Source: CAZLAJ01 sp964644605
Lineage (GTDB): Bacteria; Patescibacteriota; Microgenomatia; UBA1406; GWC2-37-13
Length of the DNA stretch: 6,662 nucleotides
Reading direction: 5' to 3'
NCBI GenBank assembly: GCA_964644605.1
Contig: CAZXWS010000055.1
Span: 1-6,662, forward strand
Positions within the stretch are counted from its first letter, which is position 1. The number at the start of each line of letters is the position of its first letter. The notes below the pieces were generated by a model, which did not search any database, was not told the DNA's origin, and saw nothing but the letters and a program-made list of their open reading frames with translations. Made by a program: the position numbers and the translations under genes. Below, piece after piece: positions 1 through 6,005 of this stretch.

Positions 1-734
1 GTCATTTTATTGTATTTATCTTCTGGTTTACGTTGTATTCCTTGGAACCGAAGTTTGAACGTAAACCCTATATTTGGTCCCGGTGTGGCCGTAGGAGCAC
101 GTGTTCCCGAGGGTGCAGTTGTTGCAGTTGCTGCAGGAACCGTTGGTGTAACTGCTGATGTCTGATTTACTGTTAACGGACTCATATCCACAACAACAGG
201 ATTTAGCTGACCAGTAGACTCAAGTTTAATGATTTGAGGTGGCACAATAGATGATAGTTTGATTGAACTACCCGTAGTTGTTTTTACAGTAAATGTTAGA
301 GTTACTAAATCCATATCTGTACTTATTACTTTTCCTGACTCTTCTTGCACCTCGCCCTGGATATGCATATAGCCGCGAGAATTTACCGTACTAACAGTAT
401 TTGTATCATCTCCTATGCCTGCACTCACTACACCCACCTTATACTCAATACTTTTAACCTGTATTTGATTTTTATCAAAATCCAATCCAAAACTGTACCC
501 TTGAACAGGATAAGCACCCGCTGCTACTTTAATCGTGGTTGTAAAATCAGTATTTACCGGTGCAACAACTGAATCTTTATCAAACTTCAAACCGACAGAT
601 AGTGCCTGTTCAGCCCGTGTACGATAAGTATTTTTATTGCCGGTTCTATTAAGGACTGCTGCAGAAATCATAAGCCCCAGCATAAAGACTCCAATAATAG
701 AAGTTATTAATAGTTGTTTTTTCTTTTTTTCCAT
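1..734 (-). CDS. Membrane-anchored or secreted cohesin-domain-like protein, C-terminus beyond window edge (partial)
   Basis: The reading frame is open from an ATG at 734 to the window edge, giving 244 codons with no stop; the 3' end is missing. Residues 1-27 are a Lys-rich start (MEKKKK) followed by a hydrophobic stretch, which makes a signal peptide or signal anchor. Residues about 45-190 are beta-rich and resemble a type I cohesin fold: an opening strand SVGLKFDKD, a central GYSFGLDFDKNQIQVKSIEY typical of the family's strand pair, and a late DLVTLTFTVKT strand. A Thr/Pro/Ala linker follows at about 193-220, then a new segment beginning FTFKLRFQGIQRKPEDKYNK. From memory of similar Microgenomates proteins (inference), that segment starts a further beta domain often followed by a dockerin; this part is not in the window. 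The gene starts 10 bp after the stop of the dockerin gene, so the two are probably cotranscribed. The start has no Shine-Dalgarno. The likely role is binding a dockerin-bearing partner at the cell surface. The cohesin call was made by eye. Confidence 0.8.
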   Translation of the reverse strand, partial: MEKKKKQLLITSIIGVFMLGLMISAAVLNRTGNKNTYRTRAEQALSVGLKFDKDSVVAPVNTDFTTTIKVAAGAYPVQGYSFGLDFDKNQIQVKSIEYKVGVVSAGIGDDTNTVSTVNSRGYMHIQGEVQEESGKVISTDMDLVTLTFTVKTTTGSSIKLSSIVPPQIIKLESTGQLNPVVVDMSPLTVNQTSAVTPTVPAATATTAPSGTRAPTATPGPNIGFTFKLRFQGIQRKPEDKYNKM

Positions 735-744
735 TATTTAGTAA

Positions 745-2529
745 TTAATTACTAGGGGTGGGTGTCGATACTTTCATTAAATTTAAATTTTTACAAATAA
801 CCTGACAATAACTTTGTGAAGTAAACCAACCAGTACTTATTGGCTCTGTACAGTTGTTACTACAACCATATCGGGCACCCGGAACCGATGTAGGAGTTGG
901 GGTTACGGTAAGGTTTGGTGTTAAGGTTGGTGTGATAGCAGTAGGAGTTACGGCGATTGGAGTTGGTACGCCAGTACTTGTTGGCATTGAGGATGGCGGA
1001 TTATTTATAGATTGTACAACAATAGCACGGTCTGAAGGAGATACCAAACCATCCCCATTTACATCTGCATTAACTTCAGTGGGAACCTGTCCCCCATTCA
1101 CCACCCGCAGATAATAAAAATAATCAAGCGTATCAATTTTATTATTTCCGTCAATATCTCCACTTGAGCGGTAATACCGTTTACAAAAACTATTTTTTAC
1201 TGAAGCCTCCGGCGTCGGACCTATTGCTGACTCGCGAGAACACTTCAAAGTGCCAGATGATGAAGCCACAGATAAACAACTGCTGTCACACATATCATCT
1301 GCTTTGCAAACGCAAGAATCAGGTTGGCTCGGTAGTGGTTGCGGTAGAGATGTTATAGTAGGTACGAGTGTGACTGCTGGCGTATTGGATACGACAGGTG
1401 TTGGCAATGGAGGAAGCCCCTGATCGCAGGTACTTCGATACCCTATAAAATCTATTAGCGTTTCCTTATTAGTTATAAGAGGAGAAGTTGGATCGAGACA
1501 AAAATTTGTTGTATTTGCAAACTTCGGATCAACTGACACATTCCCATCTTTTCCTTCAGGATTGTCGATGCCACGATAATTTGTTCCATTCTCCCATACG
1601 TCATTATTTGTTATTTTCAAATCTACCTGGCTAGGGAACTCTATATTTACACCCACACTCGTCAAATTATTAAATGCACCATTTTTTGAAATTATATTTT
1701 TATTCATATTTAATTTTGAACGGGCTGTGCTATAGCCATGCACAACTACCGCACCGGTAGAAGAGCCAGAATTGTGGGTGATAGTATTTGAAGTAAGCTC
1801 AATAGAATTATTACCCGACATATACACTGCCGATGTCTTGTTGGCCGTTATAAGATTATGTTCTATAAATCCATATGAATTGTTCATCTGTATCCCATAG
1901 GTACTGCTTGTTATTGTATTGTTAGCGAGAACAACATTGTTTGCATAGCTCAAACGCACTGCACTAGAAACACTTTTTAGTAATGATTTATATATGGATA
2001 CATCCGCACTGGTATCTATTGTGATACCATTTCCTTTATCATTAGAAAGCAGCAGAGAATTTAACTCTGCTTTCGGTACATTTTTTAATTTTATGGCATG
2101 GTTGTAAGTGCTGCTGGTTATATCAAGACCGCTCAGTAGCACTGCACTTTTTTCAATATACATACCAACAGAGGCATTTGAAATTAATATGTTTACTCCT
2201 CTACTAGCTGTATTCTCAGCATTTTCAATATACATAAGAGGTTTATTAATAATTTCAATTGCGTTTGTTTTGGAGCTGTTAAATGTGTATGTGCCTTTCT
2301 GCAGTTTTATATGTGTACCCTCTTCTGTCACAGCATTAATGGCTTCTTGCAGATCACTACAGGATGCAGCAGAACCCACAGGACCCACAGTGATTTCTTT
2401 ATTCTGAGGTGTGCATGAATGAGAGGTAGGAGTTACATTTTGTGAATGAACGCGTACTACATATACCCCACTCACACAGAATACTAGTAGTAACAATAAG
2501 GAAGTAAATTTAATAGTAATTATTCGCAT
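745..2529 (-). CDS. Secreted right-handed parallel beta-helix protein with dockerin type I domain and Cys-rich modules
   Basis: This 594-aa protein has a signal peptide at residues 1-29 (LLLLLVFCVSGVYVV core). Residues about 55-340 form a pectate-lyase-like beta-helix with repeated N-x-I/L-x-x-N turns such as VVLANNTITSS and IEHNLITANKTS. It ends in the characteristic GNVSVDPKF...LDPTSPLI closing motif. No catalytic residues of a polysaccharide lyase can be assigned. A Pro/Thr linker (about 372-403) leads to a Cys box (C406, C408, C414, C418, C430, C449). The dockerin lies at about 457-508 and has two calcium loops, D458/D460/N462/D466/D469 and D489/N491/D493/S497/D500. A second Pro/Thr linker (about 510-550) precedes a C-terminal four-Cys module (C556, C560, C575, C579). 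The start lies 4 bp after the upstream 98-aa gene, and an AAGG about 12 nt upstream of the ATG may be a weak ribosome site. The cohesin-like gene follows 10 bp downstream. The protein probably works outside the cell in glycan binding or adhesion; any enzymatic activity is unknown. Confidence 0.88.
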   Translation of the reverse strand: MRIITIKFTSLLLLLVFCVSGVYVVRVHSQNVTPTSHSCTPQNKEITVGPVGSAASCSDLQEAINAVTEEGTHIKLQKGTYTFNSSKTNAIEIINKPLMYIENAENTASRGVNILISNASVGMYIEKSAVLLSGLDITSSTYNHAIKLKNVPKAELNSLLLSNDKGNGITIDTSADVSIYKSLLKSVSSAVRLSYANNVVLANNTITSSTYGIQMNNSYGFIEHNLITANKTSAVYMSGNNSIELTSNTITHNSGSSTGAVVVHGYSTARSKLNMNKNIISKNGAFNNLTSVGVNIEFPSQVDLKITNNDVWENGTNYRGIDNPEGKDGNVSVDPKFANTTNFCLDPTSPLITNKETLIDFIGYRSTCDQGLPPLPTPVVSNTPAVTLVPTITSLPQPLPSQPDSCVCKADDMCDSSCLSVASSSGTLKCSRESAIGPTPEASVKNSFCKRYYRSSGDIDGNNKIDTLDYFYYLRVVNGGQVPTEVNADVNGDGLVSPSDRAIVVQSINNPPSSMPTSTGVPTPIAVTPTAITPTLTPNLTVTPTPTSVPGARYGCSNNCTEPISTGWFTSQSYCQVICKNLNLMKVSTPTPSN

Positions 2530-2533
2530 GATT

Positions 2534-2830
2534 TTATAATACCTTCAATACCCTCAATAATGCAAAACTAATAAAAAAATAAAGTATCACGACAAAGATC
2601 GGCATAAACAAACTAAGTGCAACAGCAGACGCCGCTACTGTAAAAAAAGCTTCATTATGAATTGCAGGTAACAAGCCTTTTACTAATAAAAAAATTATGG
2701 CTAATGTAAGTAAAGTTTTTTTATCAAACCACCAAATATCAAACTTAAAATAAAGAGAGAGGAAAAGAAGAATAATCGCAATTACGAGAAATATCTCTTT
2801 AGAATTAAAGTATAACGGTCCGATATACAT
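2534..2830 (-). CDS. Small integral membrane protein (98 aa), unknown function
   Basis: I do not recognise this protein. It is almost entirely hydrophobic, with likely membrane helices at residues about 12-29 (IFLVIAIILLFLSLYF), 38-56 and 61-93. The last stretch is long enough for one long or two short spans. Short polar links such as FDIWWFDKK (30-38) separate the helices. It has no signal-peptide cleavage site, no Cys and no recognisable motif. It is the first gene of the left operon: its stop lies 4 bp before the start of the secreted dockerin protein, so the two are likely cotranslated. That context suggests, without proof, a role in export, anchoring or envelope placement of the dockerin and cohesin proteins. 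The ATG is the only reasonable start and has no Shine-Dalgarno upstream. Confidence 0.72.
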   Translation of the reverse strand: MYIGPLYFNSKEIFLVIAIILLFLSLYFKFDIWWFDKKTLLTLAIIFLLVKGLLPAIHNEAFFTVAASAVALSLFMPIFVVILYFFISFALLRVLKVL

Positions 2831-2850
2831 ATACTAATAAACATTAAAGG

Positions 2851-2865
2851 ATTTCTATAGGAAAT
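2851..2865. repeat. Short inverted repeat, candidate operator (ATTTC-5-GAAAT)
   Basis: The arms ATTTC (2851-2855) and GAAAT (2861-2865) are perfect complements around TATAG, and the inner CTATAG is itself palindromic. It lies about 21-35 bp upstream of the 98-aa gene start, where a repressor could block leftward transcription. Short AT-rich palindromes are common by chance, so this is only a candidate. Confidence 0.3.
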
Positions 2866-2874
2866 GCAAGAGAA

Positions 2875-2889
2875 AGACACAGAATGTCT
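2875..2889. repeat. Short inverted repeat, candidate operator (AGACA-5-TGTCT)
   Basis: The arms AGACA (2875-2879) and TGTCT (2885-2889) are perfect complements around CAGAA. The site lies midway in the divergent region, about 41 bp upstream of the rightward -35 box. The neighbouring MerR/excisionase-like protein is a possible binder. Neither the binding nor the function is shown by the sequence. Confidence 0.35.
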
Positions 2890-2929
2890 CACCATGTAAT
2901 TTATCTTGTTCTTTCTTTCTAAATTCTGT

Positions 2930-2958
2930 TTGACAATATAAATCTACTAATTTATAAT
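2930..2958 (+). promoter_or_regulatory. Perfect consensus sigma-70-type promoter driving the HTH gene
   Basis: The -35 box TTGACA (2930-2935) and the -10 box TATAAT (2953-2958) match consensus at all 12 positions, with the optimal 17-bp spacer. Transcription should start about 6-8 bases after the -10 box, at about 2964-2966. The HTH gene's ATG begins at 2966, so the message is probably leaderless. A promoter this close to consensus should be strong unless repressed. Confidence 0.88.
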
Positions 2959-2965
2959 AACAACC

Positions 2966-3190
2966 ATGTCATATCCCGGCAAACTAAACACAAAAATATC
3001 ACTCGAAGATTTACCCGACTTACTGACGATTCGTGAAGTAGCTGATCTTTTAAGGGTCTCCCCTCTTACCATAAAACGCTGGGGTAAAAAGGGTAAGCTT
3101 CCTGCTATTCGTATAAACTCACGCGGTGATCGAAGATACCGTAAAGATGTAGTCACTCGACTACTGGGTGTTGATGTAGAAAATTCCTAA
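2966..3190 (+). CDS. Excisionase/MerR-like helix-turn-helix DNA-binding protein (74 aa)
   Basis: Residues about 19-66 match the short HTH_17/excisionase-family domain: LLTIREVADLLRVSPLTIKRW is helix-turn-recognition helix, followed by a basic wing (KKGKLPAIRINSRGDRRY) and the closing helix RKDVVTRLL. The full length is typical of stand-alone members, and there is no effector domain. Such proteins bind DNA as small regulators or, in phages and integrative elements, as recombination directionality factors. No integrase or other mobile-element gene is visible nearby, so a transcriptional regulator is the better reading. The start is fixed by the promoter: the ATG sits 7 bp after a perfect -10 box, with no room for a Shine-Dalgarno. 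The gene is divergent from the dockerin operon and convergent with the 705-aa gene 47 bp away. It may regulate itself and the divergent operon; this is inference. Confidence 0.88.
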   Translation: MSYPGKLNTKISLEDLPDLLTIREVADLLRVSPLTIKRWGKKGKLPAIRINSRGDRRYRKDVVTRLLGVDVENS

Positions 3191-3237
3191 CTTTATTCTT
3201 AAGTTGTTTGCTACTTTCTGGATTTTTGTAAACCTCT

Positions 3238-5355
3238 TTATGGTGCTGCACCAGGAAGTACCCCACCAATTGATGGAGGAATAGGTGTGGCTGCGGCAGC
3301 GGCAGTTGCAGCAGCAGTCGACGTGGCGGTCGCAGTAGCTGCAGCGCCCGCAGCTCCACTACTTGCTACTGATCCAGCACTGAGAATAGTAGCTATTGCG
3401 CCCACTCCCGATGCAAGAGTATTGAAACCCATTACCGATAACGTGATTGCACTTACTCCTGCTAAAGCCCACATTAAACGTGGTCTCCATTTTTGCCAAT
3501 CAAATCCATTTTGTCTCGAAAAATCCTTACCATATAACTGTTTTAATTCCAGCTCTATCTGCTCTACTTGCGATTTAGCTGCCTGATGTCCGCCTGCTCT
3601 TTCTCTGGCTGCTGCTATTGCTCTGTTGAGTAATTCTCTTCCATTTGGATCACGAGCTAAATACTTTGTCACAGCTTCATTCATTTGCCCGCCGCTTAAA
3701 AAGTAATCTCCCAATAAATCGCCCCGCCATTTTAGCATCTGCTCCTTCATCCATTTGGGGTCTTTTATAAATTTTTTTAGCGCTTTTACTTCATGAATGG
3801 TCAGCCCTAAATGCAATAACTGCGGGTCTTTTAATTTAGTATCTCTGTCAGGAATACTAGAAATGAGAGCTAAATAGTTTGTACCGAATCCTGTGGAAAA
3901 CAGTTCGTGTTGCTTTGCGGGATTAAGGATAAGTTGTAACCAAGGTGTAATAAGGGTCGGATCATTTTCAAAAATTGATAACTGTGTTCCATTCTTCAGC
4001 TTAACATTACCAATCCTCCGCCATGCATTTTCGAGTTTATCTGCACCACTTTCAGCCAGTGATGCCTCTACGGTCCCCACTTTTTCCATTTCCTTTGTTG
4101 CCTCAGCTGTCCATAATTTTTTCAATTGTGTAAATGCTTCCGTGAGAAATTCCTGCATTGCAGTTTCCGGCATCGAAGTTATTTCAGAAGCATACAGTAT
4201 CATGTCTGACTCTTCTAAAGACTGCTCGTCGATGAGTTCTCTTTCTTTAGCTTTTATTGCCGCTTCAATTCGTGCTCGCTCCGATGCGCTTATTCCAGCT
4301 TTTTCGCGCGCGCGCAATTCTGCCAATTCTGATTTAGCATCTGCCACTGCTTGCTCTAATGGCTTTATGATACCTTCTAATCGCGCAATTTCTACACCCA
4401 GCGCTTCATGTCCCTTAATTTTTGCATCTAAACTATCATAAGTAGAAAGGTTTTTATCATTGTTAGCAAAATCTTCAATCTGTGATTTAATTCCTGGTAA
4501 ACTAGCATCATTGGGATTGCTAGCGTATTTAGCATCATAATCTTGTTGAAGTAAATCTCTCTTGGTTAATTTAGCAGCTACTCCAGGTTCTAAATGCGAT
4601 CTTTGTGTTCTATAACCTTGAACAAATTTCGCATCACTGTTATACAACTGTAGACTTGTCGAATACTTAAGTCTATCTGCTCCGGCCTGTGATAATGCTA
4701 ATTCAGCTTGTGAAATTTTCGCTTGCGCAGCTGTTATTTCTGCTGGCGTAACAGCAACTCCGATTTGTGCCTTAAGTTCTTCTAATTCTTTTTGAATTCT
4801 TGAAACGCTTGCCGAGTGCTCCAGTCTGCGTGTTGGCTCTAGTGTTTTTGTATACACACCACGGAGCTTATCTTTATAAACAGGTAATTTCATCATTGTC
4901 TCTGTGTACATATCTTGATCGGGGACTGCAGTTTTATCCGCCATTATTATTGCAAACCGAGGGTCGTGTAGCAGATAGCTCTTTACTTTGTCTCTAATCG
5001 GCTGAGCGATAGAATCTTTTTCAATAAAATTTCGCGCTTCTTCAGCACTTGATTTTGCTGCGTTATATCGAATTATTTCCGTTGGTTTTGTAGGTGCTAC
5101 CTTCTCATTATGCTGCCCTCGAGCTGTGCTCAAATTCTGAATTAATACTCGTTCAACATCGTTTGCTAAAGGAATTATTTTATCTTTGCTTACTATACGT
5201 AATGCATCTTCTGGATTACCTTCTTGAAATGATTTACGAGCAGCTTTTACAAGATCACTACCACCTGTTTTTGTACTATCTGATTCAAATCCCCATCGCA
5301 CGAGTTCCATTGCTTGTGAATTTGTTAAAACCGGTTCGCCTGCTATTGCTGCCAT
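3238..5355 (-). CDS. Large coiled-coil protein with C-terminal membrane segment and Ala/Thr-rich tail, unknown function
   Basis: I do not recognise this 705-aa protein. The N-terminus (MAAIAGEPVLTNSQAMELVR) is not a signal peptide. Residues 1-175 look alpha-helical. Coiled-coil-like heptads appear at about 178-225 (RIQKELEELKAQI) and 305-380 (EIARLEGIIKPLEQAVADAK...RARIEAAIKAKERELIDEQ). A second helical domain, about 395-600, contains WLQLILNPAKQHELF and KWMKEQMLKWRGDLLGDYF. Residues about 626-665 are hydrophobic, with one or two spans starting RPRLMWALAGVSAITLSVMG. The last 40 residues are Ala/Thr runs ending in a Pro/Gly segment. This arrangement suggests a cytoplasmic body tethered to the membrane near its C-terminus. 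The gene starts 6 bp after the 102-aa gene, so they probably form a two-gene operon. The start has no Shine-Dalgarno; the tight spacing supports translational coupling. A structural or envelope-assembly role is possible but unsupported by any motif. Confidence 0.82.
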   Translation of the reverse strand: MAAIAGEPVLTNSQAMELVRWGFESDSTKTGGSDLVKAARKSFQEGNPEDALRIVSKDKIIPLANDVERVLIQNLSTARGQHNEKVAPTKPTEIIRYNAAKSSAEEARNFIEKDSIAQPIRDKVKSYLLHDPRFAIIMADKTAVPDQDMYTETMMKLPVYKDKLRGVYTKTLEPTRRLEHSASVSRIQKELEELKAQIGVAVTPAEITAAQAKISQAELALSQAGADRLKYSTSLQLYNSDAKFVQGYRTQRSHLEPGVAAKLTKRDLLQQDYDAKYASNPNDASLPGIKSQIEDFANNDKNLSTYDSLDAKIKGHEALGVEIARLEGIIKPLEQAVADAKSELAELRAREKAGISASERARIEAAIKAKERELIDEQSLEESDMILYASEITSMPETAMQEFLTEAFTQLKKLWTAEATKEMEKVGTVEASLAESGADKLENAWRRIGNVKLKNGTQLSIFENDPTLITPWLQLILNPAKQHELFSTGFGTNYLALISSIPDRDTKLKDPQLLHLGLTIHEVKALKKFIKDPKWMKEQMLKWRGDLLGDYFLSGGQMNEAVTKYLARDPNGRELLNRAIAAARERAGGHQAAKSQVEQIELELKQLYGKDFSRQNGFDWQKWRPRLMWALAGVSAITLSVMGFNTLASGVGAIATILSAGSVASSGAAGAAATATATSTAAATAAAAATPIPPSIGGVLPGAAP
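3285..3365. repeat. GC-rich low-complexity stretch encoding the Ala/Thr tail
   Basis: Repeated GCAGC/GCNGC trinucleotide-like units make this the most GC-rich patch in an otherwise AT-rich window. On the minus strand it encodes the alanine- and threonine-rich end of the 705-aa protein. Codons vary (GCA, GCC, GCG, GCT), so it is not a clean triplet microsatellite. Confidence 0.6.
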
Positions 5356-5361
5356 AGGTAT

Positions 5362-5670
5362 TTAGTGAGACATGTTTGCTAATGTTGATAACTGCTGTTT
5401 GATTTCATCCAATTTTTTGGCATCAGTTGATTCTGTTTCCGTTGACTTCTGCTCAGTATCGAATAAGGGTGTGAATATAGACCATATATCAGAAAGAGTT
5501 TGTAAAAATTCTATAAGTTCCTCTTGATTAGTAAAGGACTCTTTTTTAGAAAGAATATACTCGGCCACAACTCTACCTTCTTCTTCACTCAGTAATTGTT
5601 GCTCCATGGCATCCAATAATGTCCCCGTTATTTTTTCGATTACCTCTTTCTTTTTCTCAGAGAAATCCAT
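5362..5670 (-). CDS. Small acidic helical protein (102 aa), unknown function
   Basis: I do not recognise this protein. It is predicted to be soluble and helical, rich in Glu, Lys and Leu, with no signal peptide, membrane span or Cys. Residues 1-65 form the likely folded part: an amphipathic helix KKEVIEKITGTLLDAMEQQLL, then EEGRVVAEYILSKK, then NQEELIEFLQTLSDIWSIF. A polar Ser/Thr/Glu linker (about 72-83) leads to a final short helix, LDEIKQQLSTLANM. It lies 6 bp upstream of the 705-aa coiled-coil/membrane gene and is the first gene of that pair, so its product may be a partner or chaperone of the large protein. A GAG about 5 nt before the ATG could be a weak ribosome site. The coding call rests on length, sensible amino-acid composition and tight operon spacing. 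Confidence 0.75.
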   Translation of the reverse strand: MDFSEKKKEVIEKITGTLLDAMEQQLLSEEEGRVVAEYILSKKESFTNQEELIEFLQTLSDIWSIFTPLFDTEQKSTETESTDAKKLDEIKQQLSTLANMSH

Positions 5671-5736
5671 ATCTCATTAATTTTTATAGATATAATCATC
5701 TAACAATAAAATAACCATCAAGTCAAGTGGAATTTC
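5671..5736. promoter_or_regulatory. Divergent intergenic region between the 102-aa and zinc-ribbon genes
   Basis: This 66-bp AT-rich spacer must hold promoters in both directions. Minus-strand candidates are a TATAAA at 5688-5683, about 13 bp from the 102-aa start, with only a poor -35 (TTTTAT, 17-bp spacer), or a TTGACT at 5726-5721 with a poor TTAGAT -10. On the plus strand a perfect TATAAT lies at 5691-5696, 40 bp before the zinc-ribbon ATG, but no matching -35 is visible. None of these is secure. Confidence 0.35.
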
Positions 5737-5937
5737 ATGTATACTCAAATATATATGCACTGCCCAAACTGTCAAACTGTCATGGCTCACCTGCAGTATG
5801 ACCATCAACACATACTTCATTGCCCCAAGTGTGGAGGCTCATTTTTCGAACAAAATGGGATTAATAGAATTAGCATGAAGACAGCCAGAATCTTGGCAAC
5901 AAACATGAACTTTAAAATTTCTAATTCACCTAATTGA
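5737..5937 (+). CDS. Small four-Cys zinc-ribbon protein (66 aa)
   Basis: The protein carries a zinc ribbon close to the TFIIB-type zf family: C9-P-N-C12 and C29-P-K-C32-G-G-S-F-F-E, separated by a His-rich loop (H18, H23, H25, H28). The CPxC...HCPKCGGxFFE arrangement is the usual zinc site of small stand-alone ribbons in bacteria. Functions vary (nucleic-acid or protein binding), so only the metal-binding fold can be asserted. The C-terminal third (residues 39-66) is basic and has no further motif. The last nine residues (NFKISNSPN) are encoded by DNA inside the 7-bp repeat array that continues downstream, so the tail may be repeat-derived. A GTGGA about 6 nt upstream of the ATG is a weak ribosome site. 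Another zinc-ribbon gene follows on the same strand 68 bp away. Confidence 0.78.
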   Translation: MYTQIYMHCPNCQTVMAHLQYDHQHILHCPKCGGSFFEQNGINRISMKTARILATNMNFKISNSPN

Positions 5938-6002
5938 TCTAATTTCTAAATAGTATGCATTATTGTGTAGGTTAATTAGAAATTAGACAATTAGAAATTT
6001 TT
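5914..6002. repeat. Inverted array of 7-bp units (TCTAATT / AATTAGA)
   Basis: The left side has TCTAATT at 5920-5926 and 5938-5944 plus the variant TCTAAAT at 5945-5951. The right side has the reverse complement AATTAGA at 5974-5980, 5981-5987 and 5989-5995. Two blocks pair perfectly: 5914-5926 with 5989-6001 (13 bp) and 5938-5949 with 5976-5987 (12 bp), around a 26-base loop. An 11-base bulge remains on the left and a single C on the right. The left arm enters the coding end of the 66-aa gene, and the right arm ends 4 bp before the next start codon. In RNA this would form a long AU-rich hairpin that could limit readthrough or hide the downstream start. Confidence 0.8.
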
Positions 6003-6005
6003 GGT

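Larger units (their letters stand above)
2831..2965. promoter_or_regulatory. Divergent intergenic regulatory region
   Basis: These 135 bp separate the leftward membrane/dockerin/cohesin operon from the rightward helix-turn-helix gene. The region must hold promoters for both directions. The rightward one is a perfect consensus promoter, listed separately. No good leftward promoter is visible: a TTGCAT - 17 bp - TAATGT pair on the minus strand matches consensus at only 3 of 6 bases in each box. Two short inverted repeats (2851-2865 and 2875-2889) sit between the two genes and are candidate operators. Confidence 0.6.

Noticed and set aside
854..1114. Plus-strand open frame rich in Val/Gly opposite the dockerin gene
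   Set aside because: It is the complement of the Pro/Thr linker and dockerin codons, a low-complexity shadow with no independent support.
2947..3156. Minus-strand 69-codon frame covering the HTH gene
   Set aside because: The plus strand has a recognisable HTH domain and a perfect promoter; the antisense frame has neither.
2966..3190. Excisionase of a mobile element
   Set aside because: No integrase, transposase, attachment site or terminal repeats are visible around it. The domain is equally common in small regulators.
3189..3205. Possible terminator AACTT-7-AAGTT between the convergent HTH and 705-aa genes
   Set aside because: The stem is only 5 AU-rich pairs and is not followed by a U run, so I do not call a terminator.
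4305..4315. Alternating CG run (11 bases), potentially Z-DNA prone
   Set aside because: It falls within Ala/Arg codons of the 705-aa gene and is short; codon choice explains it.
3893..4441. Long plus-strand open frame (182 codons) inside the 705-aa gene
   Set aside because: It is antisense to a well-supported gene. Its Ser/Ala-rich composition is what an alanine- and glutamate-rich coding strand gives when read in reverse. It has no motif, promoter or ribosome site.
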